Source: CADEDH01 sp965216205
Lineage (GTDB): Bacteria; Actinomycetota; Acidimicrobiia; Acidimicrobiales; SZUA-35
DNA length: 64,000 nucleotides
Assembly: GCA_965216205.1 (NCBI GenBank)
Contig: OZ244139.1
Location: 1,922,001 to 1,986,000, forward strand
Reading direction: 5' to 3'
Shown: piece by piece, positions 1 through 8,023 of the stretch
Layout: each line of letters starts with the position of its first letter
How positions within the stretch are numbered: the stretch's first letter is position 1
The notes under the pieces: generated by a model
The model's input: the letters and a program-made list of their open reading frames with translations, nothing else
Told to the model about the DNA's origin: nothing
The model's database searches: none
Made by a program: the position numbers and the translations under genes

Positions 1-658
1 TGATCGACGACGCCTGCACCGCGAACTCGTGCATGTGGAACATCGCATCGGTCATGGCGATGTCGATGTGGGTGCCTCGCCCGGTCCGGTCGCGGCGGAA
101 CAGGGCGTAGCCGATCGACGCGAATGCGTGAACCCCGGCGTTCGTGTCGGCCAGACCGACCCCCACGAAGTACGGCGGCCCGTCGGGCTCGCCGGTCATG
201 TGCATCATCCCGCTCATCGCCTGGGCGATGAAGTCGAAGCTCCGCCGCTCGGACAGCGGCCCGGTCTGCCCGAACCCGGAGATCGACGCCATGATGATCG
301 CCGGGTTGACCGCAGCGAGGTCGTCGTAGCCGAGGCCCTTGCGGGCCATCACGCCGGGCGTCGAGTTCTCGACCACGACGTCGACCTTGGTCACCAGGTC
401 CTTCACCAGCGCGATGGCATCCGGCGACCGCAGGTCGACACAGAGGCTCCGCTTGCCCCGGTTCTGCTGGATGAACAGCCCGCTCCTACCGCCTCGCTTC
501 GGGTGCCGCGTCCTGGTCGGGTCACCGGCCGGCGCCATCTCCACCTTGATCACATCGGCCCCGAGCTCGGCCATGAGCCTCGTGCACGACGGACCGGCCA
601 GGTACTGGGTGAAGTCGAGCACCCGGACACCCTCGAGGAACGGATCTTCTGGCTGCAC
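1..658 (-). CDS. CaiB/BaiF family CoA-transferase (class III), partial
   Basis: Class III CoA-transferases move CoA between an acyl-CoA and a free acid through a catalytic aspartate. The visible N-terminal 219 residues show the family pattern: VRVLDFTQYLAGP at 11-23, LGADVIKVE at 32-40, QNRGKRS near 66-71, VVENSTPGV near 95-103, and the catalytic-type Asp at about 171 in VGLADTNAG. The family normally has about 390-410 residues, so the C-terminal half lies beyond the left edge. The start is taken as GTG at 656-658, because an in-frame TAG lies just upstream (668-670). It is divergent from the HpaB-like gene with 141 nt between, so it may belong to the same degradation locus. The acyl substrate cannot be told from sequence. 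Confidence 0.85.
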   Translation of the reverse strand, partial: MQPEDPFLEGVRVLDFTQYLAGPSCTRLMAELGADVIKVEMAPAGDPTRTRHPKRGGRSGLFIQQNRGKRSLCVDLRSPDAIALVKDLVTKVDVVVENSTPGVMARKGLGYDDLAAVNPAIIMASISGFGQTGPLSERRSFDFIAQAMSGMMHMTGEPDGPPYFVGVGLADTNAGVHAFASIGYALFRRDRTGRGTHIDIAMTDAMFHMHEFAVQASSI

Positions 659-799
659 ACACGCAACCTAGATCGTCGACCTCGGAATCTCGAAAGCTGC
701 TGGTGCAACTCGCGGGCTGATGACCGTCGCCCACCGGCGAAGTAGGTTCGTGCCATCGCCTGCCAACCGGCAGCGTGGTGAGACGGGAGAGGTGCAGAC

Positions 800-2290
800 A
801 TGGGTGCGCGAAGCGGGGCCGACTACCTCGCCGGGCTCGGCAAGGAGCGGGAGATCTGGCTCGACGGCGAGCGGGTGGACGACGTCACCACCGACCCGCA
901 TCTCGCCGGCGCGGCCCACGCCATCGCCGAGCTCTACGACCTCCAACTCCGCCCCGACCTCGTCGACTCGATGACCTACGAGTCCCCGACCACCGGCGAT
1001 CGGGTGGGCCTCTCGTTCATCGAGCCCCGTTCGGCCGACGACCTCGCCCGACGCCGAGCCATGGTGAAGACCTGGATGGACCACACCGCCGGCATGTTCG
1101 GTCGCTCGGCCGACTTCATGAACATCATGGTGACGGGGCTCGCCCTCGACGCCGACAGCTTCCAGCGTGGGGACCGGCCCTACGGCGACCACCTCCGCCA
1201 CTACTACGAGCACGTCCGCGAGCGGGATCTGGTGCTCACCCACACCCTGATCACGCCGCAGTACGACCGCTCCCGACCCGTCGAGGAGCAGACCGTCGAC
1301 GTGGCCGCCCACGTGGTCGGCGAGACGGCCGACGGCTGGATCGTGCGAGGTGCCCGCATGGTCAGCACGCTCTGCGCCCACGCCGACGAGATGTTGGTGG
1401 CACCGTCGAGCTATCTCGCCAACAGCGACGAGGCGGCGAAGTACGCCTTCTGCTTCGCCCTCCCGATCGACACGCCGGGCATGCGCTTCATCTGCCGGCC
1501 GTCGCTCACCCCGCAGGGGGCGGCCTCACCGATGGACCACCCGCTGAGCCACCGCCTCGACGAGATCGACGGGATGGTGATCTTCGACGACGTGCTCGTT
1601 CCCTGGGAGCGGACGTTCGTGTATCGCGACGTGGCCATGTGCAACGGCCTCTTCAACCGAACCGGGGCCATGGAGCACGTGATGCACCAGTTCTCCACCA
1701 AGAATCTGGCGAAGGCCGAGTTCATGATGGGTCTCGCCATGCGGGTGGCGGAGACCACGAACGTGGATCAGTTCCTCCACGTGCAGAACATGCTCAGCGA
1801 GCTGATCGTGTTCACCGAGCAGGTCCGGGCGGCGCTGGTGGCATCGGAGGCGGGGGCCGAGCCGGGACCAGGCGGGTCGTGTCGGCCGGCGTCGATGCCA
1901 TTGTGGACCGTGCGCCAGACGTTCCCCCAGCAGTTCCAGCGGATGTGCGAGATCGTGCAGATCATCGGCGGCGGCGGCCTGGTCGCCGTGCCCTCCTACG
2001 CGGAGCTCGACGGACCTCGGGGGGCCGACGTCGAGCGGTATCTGCAGGCGGCCAACGCGCCGAGCCGGGAGCGGATCCGACTGTTCCGGCTGGCCTGGGA
2101 CGCCGCAGGATCGGGGTTCTCGGGCCGGCAACAGCTCTACGAGCGGTACTACTCGGGCGACCCGGTCCGACTCGCCGCCGCCCTGTTCGACCTGTACGAC
2201 GCCGACCCCTACAAGGAGCGGATCGACCGCCTCCTCGATGATCTCGAAGCCCGCCAGGAGCAGCCGGGAACCGGCCGGGCGTTCACATGA
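800..2290 (+). CDS. 4-hydroxyphenylacetate 3-monooxygenase (HpaB)-family flavin-dependent hydroxylase
   Basis: HpaB-family proteins use reduced FAD delivered by a separate reductase to ortho-hydroxylate phenols; some relatives are 4-hydroxybutyryl-CoA dehydratases. The 496-residue product has the usual full length (about 480-520). Family features include RRAMVKTWMDHTAGMFGR followed by SADFMN around residues 87-110, and a conserved central region around VVGETADGWIVRGARMVST. The ATG at 800 has a good ribosome site (GGGAGAGG at 785-792). It heads an operon: the next gene starts inside its stop codon (ATGA). With LigA/LigB downstream, a role in hydroxylating an aromatic to a catechol-type substrate is inferred. 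No flavin reductase gene is visible next to it. Confidence 0.85.
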   Translation: MGARSGADYLAGLGKEREIWLDGERVDDVTTDPHLAGAAHAIAELYDLQLRPDLVDSMTYESPTTGDRVGLSFIEPRSADDLARRRAMVKTWMDHTAGMFGRSADFMNIMVTGLALDADSFQRGDRPYGDHLRHYYEHVRERDLVLTHTLITPQYDRSRPVEEQTVDVAAHVVGETADGWIVRGARMVSTLCAHADEMLVAPSSYLANSDEAAKYAFCFALPIDTPGMRFICRPSLTPQGAASPMDHPLSHRLDEIDGMVIFDDVLVPWERTFVYRDVAMCNGLFNRTGAMEHVMHQFSTKNLAKAEFMMGLAMRVAETTNVDQFLHVQNMLSELIVFTEQVRAALVASEAGAEPGPGGSCRPASMPLWTVRQTFPQQFQRMCEIVQIIGGGGLVAVPSYAELDGPRGADVERYLQAANAPSRERIRLFRLAWDAAGSGFSGRQQLYERYYSGDPVRLAAALFDLYDADPYKERIDRLLDDLEARQEQPGTGRAFT

Positions 2291-3429
2291 TCGACGACCG
2301 CAGCGACGACGGCGGCGGCGCAGACGGTGACCCGATCGCCGATGGCCGGCAGTCGAGGGCCGATCGGCTCGTCGTCGACGTCGGCGGCGTCGAGCTCGCC
2401 AACCCGGTCATCTGCGGCGCCGGTGAGCACCTGATCGAGCCGGCGGGGATCCGAGCGGCCGTCGCGGCCGGGGCGGGAGCCGTGGTGGTCAAGTCGGCCA
2501 ACGAGAGCGACGCTGCTCGCCGCCAGCTCGACCACACCGACTACGCCCTCGTCGACTCCGCCTGGCGCATCCTGCCCTGGGACTTCGACCCACCGTCCGA
2601 CGCCAGCCTCCTGAACCGGTCGGGGCTCTACCCCGGCTCGTTCGACGACTGGTTGACGCTGATCGCCGAGTTGGTGGCCGAGACCGATCGCACCGTCATC
2701 GTGCCGAGCATCATCCCCGCCGACTACGGGCGGGCGGTCGAGCTCTGCCGCCAGACCGTGGCCACCACCGGCTGTTCGGTCATCGAGCTCAACACCGGAG
2801 CCCCGCACGGGCGGGAGGCGGCGTCGGGGGCGATCGCGCTCGAGACCGAGGCCGATCGCCTCCAGGGTCTCGTGGCCGACGTGCGGGCCGCGGTCACCGT
2901 GCCGCTCTGGGTGAAGCTCACCGGCCAGACCGACGACGTGGTCGAGCTCGCCGAGGCGGCCAGGGCCGGCGGCGCCGACGCCGTCACCCTCATGGGCCGA
3001 CACATGGCGATGCTCCCCGACGTCGACACCCAGGAACCGGTGCTCGGGACCATGGGAGCATTCGGCGGCGGTTGGGCGCTGCCCCTCACCTGCCGATGGC
3101 TGGCCCTCACCCGGGTCCGGCTCGGGCCGGAGGCGCCTCTCCTCGCCACGAACGGCGCCAGAACCGGCCTCGACGTGGCCCGGTTCCTGCTCGCCGGCGC
3201 CCGGGCCGTCCAGCTCAACTCGGCCGTGTTCACCGGCGGGTTCGACGCCATCACCGCCGCGGTCGACGAGCTCGACCAGTACCTCCACGATCGGGGCGAC
3301 ACGGCGGCCGGGATCGTCGGTCGGGCCGCCGATGCCCTCGGCAGCTACGCCGACCAACCGGCCGACCCCGAGTGGTGGCGACGCTTCGTCCCACCCGAGG
3401 CGAGCGGCGGCGGAGGGGAGCGCGGGTGA
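2287..3429 (+). CDS. dihydroorotate dehydrogenase-like FMN flavoprotein
   Basis: The 380-residue product has a TIM-barrel FMN fold of the dihydroorotate/dihydropyrimidine dehydrogenase type. The N-terminal pattern VELANPVICGAGEH is followed by GAGAVVVKSAN, PSIIP, VIELNTGAPHG, VPLWVKLTG, GADAVTLMGR and a C-terminal GARAVQLNSA phosphate-binding region. Its start overlaps the HpaB stop by 4 nt (ATGA), so it is translationally coupled. True pyrimidine genes are absent nearby, and it lies between a hydroxylase and a ring-cleavage dioxygenase. A catabolic reductase or dehydrogenase acting on an aromatic-pathway intermediate is therefore more likely than pyrimidine synthesis; this is inference. No 4Fe-4S cysteine cluster as in PreA was seen. 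Confidence 0.75.
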   Translation: MIDDRSDDGGGADGDPIADGRQSRADRLVVDVGGVELANPVICGAGEHLIEPAGIRAAVAAGAGAVVVKSANESDAARRQLDHTDYALVDSAWRILPWDFDPPSDASLLNRSGLYPGSFDDWLTLIAELVAETDRTVIVPSIIPADYGRAVELCRQTVATTGCSVIELNTGAPHGREAASGAIALETEADRLQGLVADVRAAVTVPLWVKLTGQTDDVVELAEAARAGGADAVTLMGRHMAMLPDVDTQEPVLGTMGAFGGGWALPLTCRWLALTRVRLGPEAPLLATNGARTGLDVARFLLAGARAVQLNSAVFTGGFDAITAAVDELDQYLHDRGDTAAGIVGRAADALGSYADQPADPEWWRRFVPPEASGGGGERG

Positions 3430-3442
3430 ATGGGGAGTCGAG

Positions 3443-3832
3443 GTGACGGCGTCGAGTAGCGTTGGCGAGATGGGGGAGCGGAGCACCCAGGACGTCGACC
3501 CGAGCCCTGCGTTCACCACGTTCACCGGCGAGCGCTCGCGGCAGGGGTACCGCATCAACAAGCTGTCGTCGAGCCTGACCGACCCCACCAACCGGGAGGC
3601 GTTCCTGGCCGACGAGGATGCCTACTGCCGCCGCTTCGACCTGACCGCTCAGGAGCGGAAGCTGGTGGCTGACCGCGATTGGAACGGCATCGTCGCCGCC
3701 GGGGGCAACATCTACGTCTTCATCAAGATCGCCGCCACGGTCGGCACGAGCCTGCTCGAGATGGGAGCCGACATGCGGGGCGAGACGTTGGACGACTTTC
3801 TCGCCTCCCGGCCCGGCAGCGGGGACCGCTGA
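3443..3832 (+). CDS. LigA-like small (alpha) subunit of extradiol dioxygenase
   Basis: LigA is the small helical subunit that caps the active site of LigB in protocatechuate 4,5-dioxygenase-type enzymes. The product (129 aa) shows the LigA helix pattern: GYRINKLSSSL, NREAFLADEDAYCRRF, LTAQERKLVADRDW and GGNIYVFIKIA. GTG at 3443 is preferred because GGGGAG lies 5 nt upstream (3432-3437); the alternative is ATG at 3470, which has a weaker site. The gene sits 13 nt after the flavoprotein gene, and its TGA overlaps the ATG of the LigB gene, as expected for a two-subunit enzyme. Confidence 0.85.
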   Translation: MTASSSVGEMGERSTQDVDPSPAFTTFTGERSRQGYRINKLSSSLTDPTNREAFLADEDAYCRRFDLTAQERKLVADRDWNGIVAAGGNIYVFIKIAATVGTSLLEMGADMRGETLDDFLASRPGSGDR

Positions 3833-4662
3833 TGGGCTCGGTCGTGGGCGGTATCGCCGTCAGTCACGCGCCGTCGCTGGCCCGCGCCTACGACGAAGGC
3901 CTCGCCGAGCACCCGGACTGGGCCGACGTCTTCGCGATGTTCCGGCCGGCAGCGACCTGGCTCGCCGAGCTCGATCCGGATGCGCTGGTCGTTGTCTACA
4001 ACGACCACATGAACCAGTTCTTCTTCGACGCCTACCCCACCTTCGCCCTCGGCGTCGCCGACGAGTACCCGCAGGCCGACGAGGGCTGGGGTCGCCGTCC
4101 GCTGCCAGACCTGACCGGCGACAGCGACCTCGGCTGGCATCTCGCCCACAGTCTCGTGGCCGACGAGTTCGATCCGACCGTGTGCCAGGAGATGGTGGTC
4201 GATCACGGGCTCTACTCCGTGCTGCCGTTCCTCGCCGAGCCGCCCTGGCCGACCCCGATCGTGCCGCTGGCGGTCAACGTCATCCGCCACCCGCTTCCCA
4301 GCGCCGCGAGGTGCTTCAAGATCGGGCAGGCCATCGCCCGGGCGGTCGCCGCCTACCCGGCGCGGCAGCGGGTGGTCGTCATCGCCACCGGGGGCATGAG
4401 CCATCAGCTCCACGGTCCCGATTTCGGCACGGTCGCCCCGGCCTGGGACAACGAGTTCCTCGACCTCCTCGAAGCCGACCCCGACGCCCTGTGCGCGCTC
4501 GACCATCGCACCTACATGGAGCGGGGTGGAGCGGAGTCGGTCGAGGTGATCATGTGGTTGGCGATGCGTGGTGCCGTCGGCGACCCGGTCCGCCGCATCC
4601 ACCGCGCCTACTGCGCGCCGATGTTGACCGGCTACGGCCTGCTCTGCCTCGAACCCGGGTGA
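3832..4662 (+). CDS. LigB-like catalytic subunit of class III extradiol ring-cleavage dioxygenase
   Basis: This is the Fe(II)-dependent catalytic subunit that opens catechol-type rings next to the hydroxyls. In the 276-residue product, His12 (SHAPS) and His59 (YNDHMNQF) match the iron-binding histidines of LigB, and His191 in GGMSHQLHG matches the catalytic acid/base histidine. The ATG lies inside the preceding stop (TGATG), giving tight coupling to the LigA partner. Together they should form an alpha/beta dioxygenase for protocatechuate, gallate or a related substrate; the exact substrate cannot be read. The stop codon is embedded in a hairpin shared with the convergent LLM gene. Confidence 0.88.
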   Translation: MGSVVGGIAVSHAPSLARAYDEGLAEHPDWADVFAMFRPAATWLAELDPDALVVVYNDHMNQFFFDAYPTFALGVADEYPQADEGWGRRPLPDLTGDSDLGWHLAHSLVADEFDPTVCQEMVVDHGLYSVLPFLAEPPWPTPIVPLAVNVIRHPLPSAARCFKIGQAIARAVAAYPARQRVVVIATGGMSHQLHGPDFGTVAPAWDNEFLDLLEADPDALCALDHRTYMERGGAESVEVIMWLAMRGAVGDPVRRIHRAYCAPMLTGYGLLCLEPG

Positions 4663-4684
4663 TCACCGGATCCTGGTGATCACC
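4658..4684. terminator. inverted repeat holding both convergent stop codons
   Basis: Two copies of the self-palindromic decamer GGTGATCACC (4658-4667 and 4675-4684) flank a 7-nt spacer. The TGA of the LigB gene (4660-4662) lies in the left arm. The TGA of the minus-strand LLM gene (4680-4682) lies in the right arm. There is no T-tract, so it would be a GC-type bidirectional terminator at best. Function is inferred from position. Confidence 0.5.
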
Positions 4685-5741
4685 TCATCCGCGTGATCAC
4701 CGCGTCGGCGAACTCCCGGCAGGTCTCCCACTGGCGGTCGGCGGGACCGATGAAGTTGATCCCGTCGAGGCCTTGGCCCCGGAGGTCGGTCAGCTGCTCC
4801 ACGATGTCGCCGGGCTGCCCGGCGATGCAGAACGTGCGGATCATCTCCGGGGTGACGAATCGGGCCTCGTCGGGGTCGAGACTGCCGTAGTGGGTGCCGT
4901 GGGCCCGGGTGTGATCGCGCTGGGCGTCACGCTGGCTCCGGAACGCCACGTACTCCTCCCAGATGGGCTCGACGTAGGCCGGGGGTTCCTTCCCCCGCTC
5001 ACGGAACACGTCGTAGAGGTAGTGGACGTTCACCATCAGCGACGAGCCGACCTCCTCCACCACCCGCTGCGATGCCAGCGTCTCGTCCGAGCGGAGCAGG
5101 ACCAGGTTGACGAGCGCGGTCGTCTCGAATCCGTCGAGCGATCGGCCAGCCCGGACGGCGCCCGCTCGCACGTTGCCCAACGCATCCGGTATCGAACCAC
5201 CGCGGGGGATGCCGGTGATCAGTCCGTCGCCGACCTCGCCGGCGAGCGACTGCGCCCGGGGGCCGAAGCCGCCGACGTGGATCGGGATCCGGTGCTCCAG
5301 GTCGATGTGGTGGAGATCGAGGCTCTGGAACTCGATCGGGTGGGTGATGCCGTTCGCCGTGTAGTCCACGGTCTCACCGTCGAGGAGGCCGCGGATAACG
5401 CGGACGTGCTCGGCGAAGTCGGCGAGCCGCATCGGCAACTGTCCCATGGCCCGCAGCGCGGTGTTCCCGGTGCCGACGCCGAGGAACGTTCGACCCGGGG
5501 CGATGCGGTTGATCGTGGCGATCGCGTTGGCGGTGACCGGCGCCATGCGCAGCGCTGGCACCGCCACCCCCGGTCCCACCCGGATCGTCGAGGTCCGGTC
5601 GGCCACGAGCGCGAGCACCGCCCACAGGTTCGATCGGATCATCGGCGAGTCCCACACCCACACGAAGTCGTAGCCGACCCGCTCCGCCTCGACCGCCAGG
5701 TCGACCTCGGAGATCTGACTCACACTCATGCCGAACTGCAC
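4680..5741 (-). CDS. LLM-class (luciferase-like) flavin/F420-dependent oxidoreductase
   Basis: The 353-residue protein has the bacterial luciferase-like TIM barrel: FGMSVSQI at the N terminus, AERVGYDFVWVWDS, a TIRVGPGV strand, APGRTFLGVGTGNTA, and IPIHVGGFGP in the cofactor region. In actinobacteria such proteins often use F420, and many act as reductases or monooxygenases. The GTG start at 5741 has a strong site (GTAGGAGG, 6-nt spacing). It converges on the LigA/LigB operon and may serve the same pathway, but the substrate is unknown. Confidence 0.82.
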   Translation of the reverse strand: MQFGMSVSQISEVDLAVEAERVGYDFVWVWDSPMIRSNLWAVLALVADRTSTIRVGPGVAVPALRMAPVTANAIATINRIAPGRTFLGVGTGNTALRAMGQLPMRLADFAEHVRVIRGLLDGETVDYTANGITHPIEFQSLDLHHIDLEHRIPIHVGGFGPRAQSLAGEVGDGLITGIPRGGSIPDALGNVRAGAVRAGRSLDGFETTALVNLVLLRSDETLASQRVVEEVGSSLMVNVHYLYDVFRERGKEPPAYVEPIWEEYVAFRSQRDAQRDHTRAHGTHYGSLDPDEARFVTPEMIRTFCIAGQPGDIVEQLTDLRGQGLDGINFIGPADRQWETCREFADAVITRMR

Positions 5742-5951
5742 GACGGCCTCCTACGCCTGGTCGTCGGTACCCGAGAACCGTCCGTCGACAGTATCCGCCG
5801 CACCGGACCCCGGCAGGTTCGGCTCGGCCCGACGCGAGGTGCGCAACGCCGGAGCCGCTAGGTTGCGGCCCCGGCGGCCTTCGCACCAGCAGCGGCCCGC
5901 GGTCGCCGGTAGGCCGTCCCGGCCGATGAGTCGAAGGAAGGCTTGACCACC

Positions 5952-6557
5952 ATGCGAACGCTCCTTGCGATGACCTGCGCTGCCGTGCTCGCCCTGGCCG
6001 CCTGTGGCGCCGATGACGGCACCGACGGCGAGGCCGGTGACGAGGCGACGTCGGTCGTCGAGCAGTCCGGGTCTGACACCGCTTCAGGCGACGGGACGAC
6101 CGACGACGGTAGCGGCTCCGATGGGGACGCAGCCGATGGCGACGGGTCGGCGACCGGCGACGGCGACTCGACCGATGACAGCGCCCCGGCCGATGAGGCC
6201 GCAGCCGGCGGTGACGTCGACGCCGCGTCGTTCTGCGCCGCGATGGCCGAGCTCGACACCGCGCTCGAGCTCGATCCGCCGTTGCTCGACCCGGGTCGCT
6301 CGCCCGATGAGGTCGAGGAGCTCGTCGTCGATGTCGAGACGAAGTTCGACAGCGTGGTCGCCACCGCACCGCCGGACCTGCAATCCGACTGGGTCATCGT
6401 GACCGACGCGTTCAAGGAGATGACGGCGGTGATCCGCGATGCCGACTTCGTGGTGGCCGACGTCGACCAGGCCACGATCGCGGACCTCGGCTCGAACGAT
6501 GACGCCTTCGCGGCCGGGGAGCGCCTGCCATCGCGAGACGAGTACTGCGGATCCTGA
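5952..6557 (+). CDS. small secreted lipoprotein of unknown function
   Basis: The N terminus is a lipoprotein signal peptide: MRTLL, a hydrophobic stretch, and lipobox LAAC with Cys18. An acidic Ser/Gly/Asp-rich linker of about 65 residues follows, with no fixed fold. A compact domain from about residue 80 to 201 contains two further cysteines (SFCAAM near its start and DEYCGS at its end). The ATG at 5952 is chosen because GAAGGAAGG lies about 10 nt upstream; TTG at 5943 would be too close to it. Similar domains follow lipoprotein linkers in other actinobacteria, but I assign no function. It stands alone, with the riboswitch region downstream. Confidence 0.75.
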   Translation: MRTLLAMTCAAVLALAACGADDGTDGEAGDEATSVVEQSGSDTASGDGTTDDGSGSDGDAADGDGSATGDGDSTDDSAPADEAAAGGDVDAASFCAAMAELDTALELDPPLLDPGRSPDEVEELVVDVETKFDSVVATAPPDLQSDWVIVTDAFKEMTAVIRDADFVVADVDQATIADLGSNDDAFAAGERLPSRDEYCGS

Positions 6558-6577
6558 GGCCGGCGCGGTACGCTCAC

Positions 6578-6702
6578 AGCCACATCACGAGTGACCGGAC
6601 CGGAGCGTCGTTGGCGAGCCGGTTGCGGTCCGGCAACCTGGGCAGACACCCAAGGTGCTTTCCGGCTCCGGCCGGGATGTGGTCGCAGCGCCTGCGCTGA
6701 TC
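6578..6702 (+). ncRNA. SAM-IV-like riboswitch (S-adenosylmethionine aptamer)
   Basis: The leader of the PLP trans-sulfuration gene carries the SAM aptamer core. P1 pairs CCACATC (6580-6586) with GATGTGG (6676-6682). P2 pairs CCGGACCG with CGGTCCGG. The junction reads GGCAACC, and a P3 hairpin is followed by GGTGC. The ACGAGTG sequence after P1 and a further small hairpin (AGCG...CGCT, about 6686-6700) fit the SAM-IV class of Actinobacteria better than SAM-I. SAM binding would be expected to shut down expression of the downstream methionine/cysteine gene. No T-rich terminator is visible, so translational control is more likely. Confidence 0.8.
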
Positions 6703-6793
6703 GACAACCACGTGTCTGAACGGCGACCCCGGTCGTCGGCCCCGGGGTCCGGCCCGATACGTCGCTCGTCCCGACCCGAAGGGCCCGACCGTC

Positions 6794-8023
6794 ATGCCGC
6801 CATCCCCGACCACCGCATCCCCCGCGGCCGTTGCGTTGACCGCATCCCCCGCGGCCTCACCGTCGCCGACAGCGGCGGCACCGGCCCCGGCTGCGGCGGT
6901 GTCGCTGACACCGCCGATGTGGGCCACCGCGGGCTTCAGCTTCGCGTCGCCCGACCTTGCCGCGAGGCGAGCGGCCAAGCCCCGGGTCGACGACTTCTAC
7001 ACCCGGTACGGCAACCCTACGGTGCAGGCCTTCGCCGACGAGGTCGCTGCACTCGAAGGAGCGGAGACCGCCATCTGCTCGTCGAGCGGGATGGGGGCGG
7101 TGTCCACCGTGGTGCTCGGCCTCTGCTCGGCCGGTGACCACATCGTCACGCAACGACAGCTCTTCAGCGCCACCCGGCAGTTGTTCGAGCGGGTCTGCCC
7201 ACGGTTCGGGATCGACGTGGCGTTCGTCGACGCCGGCGATGCCGAGGGATGGCGGACGGCGGTCGAGCCGGGGCGGACGAAGCTCGTGTTCGCAGAATCG
7301 CCGGCCAATCCCACGCTCGACCTCGTGGACCTCGTGGAGCTCGCTTCCCTCGGTGCGATCGGTGGGGCCGTCACCGCGGTCGACTCGACGCTGGCCACCC
7401 CACTGTCGCAGCGTCCGCTGGAGCACGGGGTCGACCTCGTCGTCCACTCGGCCACCAAGGCCCTCGCCGGTCACAACGATGCGACCCTCGGCGTGATCGC
7501 GGGGGAGAAGGTACTGGTCGGCGAGCTGTGGCAGTACGCCGTGATCCAAGGTTCGTCGGCGTCGCCCTACGACGCCTGGAACGGGCTCCGGGGGTTGAAG
7601 ACCCTCGAGCTGCGCCACGAGCGGCAGGCGGCGACGGCGCTCGCGGTCGCCACCGTCCTCGACCAGCATCCGGCGGTGGAGCGGACCTTCCATCCCTGCC
7701 TGCCATCGTCGCCGCACCGGGCGCTGGCCGGGCGCCAGCTCGGCGGTGGCATCGGTCTGGTCAGCTTCGAGCTGGTGGGCGGGGCCGAGGCGGCCTCGGC
7801 GTTCGTCGAGCGATTGCCGATCGGTCTGCTCGCCCCGTCGCTCGGCGGGCCGGAGCTCCTCGTCAACCACCCGGCGTCGATGACCCACGCCGCGCTGACC
7901 CCCGAGCAGCGGGCGGCCGCCGGTGTGAGCGACGGGATGGTCCGCCTGTCGCTGGGCCTCGAGGCCACGGAGCTGGTCGTGGCCGGTGTCGAAGCAGCGC
8001 TCGACGCCGGCGACCCGCCGTGA
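6794..8023 (+). CDS. PLP-dependent trans-sulfuration enzyme (Cys/Met metabolism family)
   Basis: This family includes O-acetyl/O-succinylhomoserine sulfhydrylase, cystathionine synthase/lyase and methionine gamma-lyase. The product has 409 residues. The first 40 are a low-complexity Ala/Pro/Ser/Thr extension not typical of the family. The core shows YTRYGNPT (substrate and PLP phosphate contacts), SSSGMGA, AVDSTLATP and the PLP lysine K222 in VHSATKALAGHND. A SAM-IV-like riboswitch directly upstream indicates a biosynthetic role in methionine/homocysteine formation rather than degradation. Its stop codon directly abuts the stop of the convergent TauD-like gene. The substrate specificity within the family is not settled. 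Confidence 0.85.
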   Translation: MPPSPTTASPAAVALTASPAASPSPTAAAPAPAAAVSLTPPMWATAGFSFASPDLAARRAAKPRVDDFYTRYGNPTVQAFADEVAALEGAETAICSSSGMGAVSTVVLGLCSAGDHIVTQRQLFSATRQLFERVCPRFGIDVAFVDAGDAEGWRTAVEPGRTKLVFAESPANPTLDLVDLVELASLGAIGGAVTAVDSTLATPLSQRPLEHGVDLVVHSATKALAGHNDATLGVIAGEKVLVGELWQYAVIQGSSASPYDAWNGLRGLKTLELRHERQAATALAVATVLDQHPAVERTFHPCLPSSPHRALAGRQLGGGIGLVSFELVGGAEAASAFVERLPIGLLAPSLGGPELLVNHPASMTHAALTPEQRAAAGVSDGMVRLSLGLEATELVVAGVEAALDAGDPP

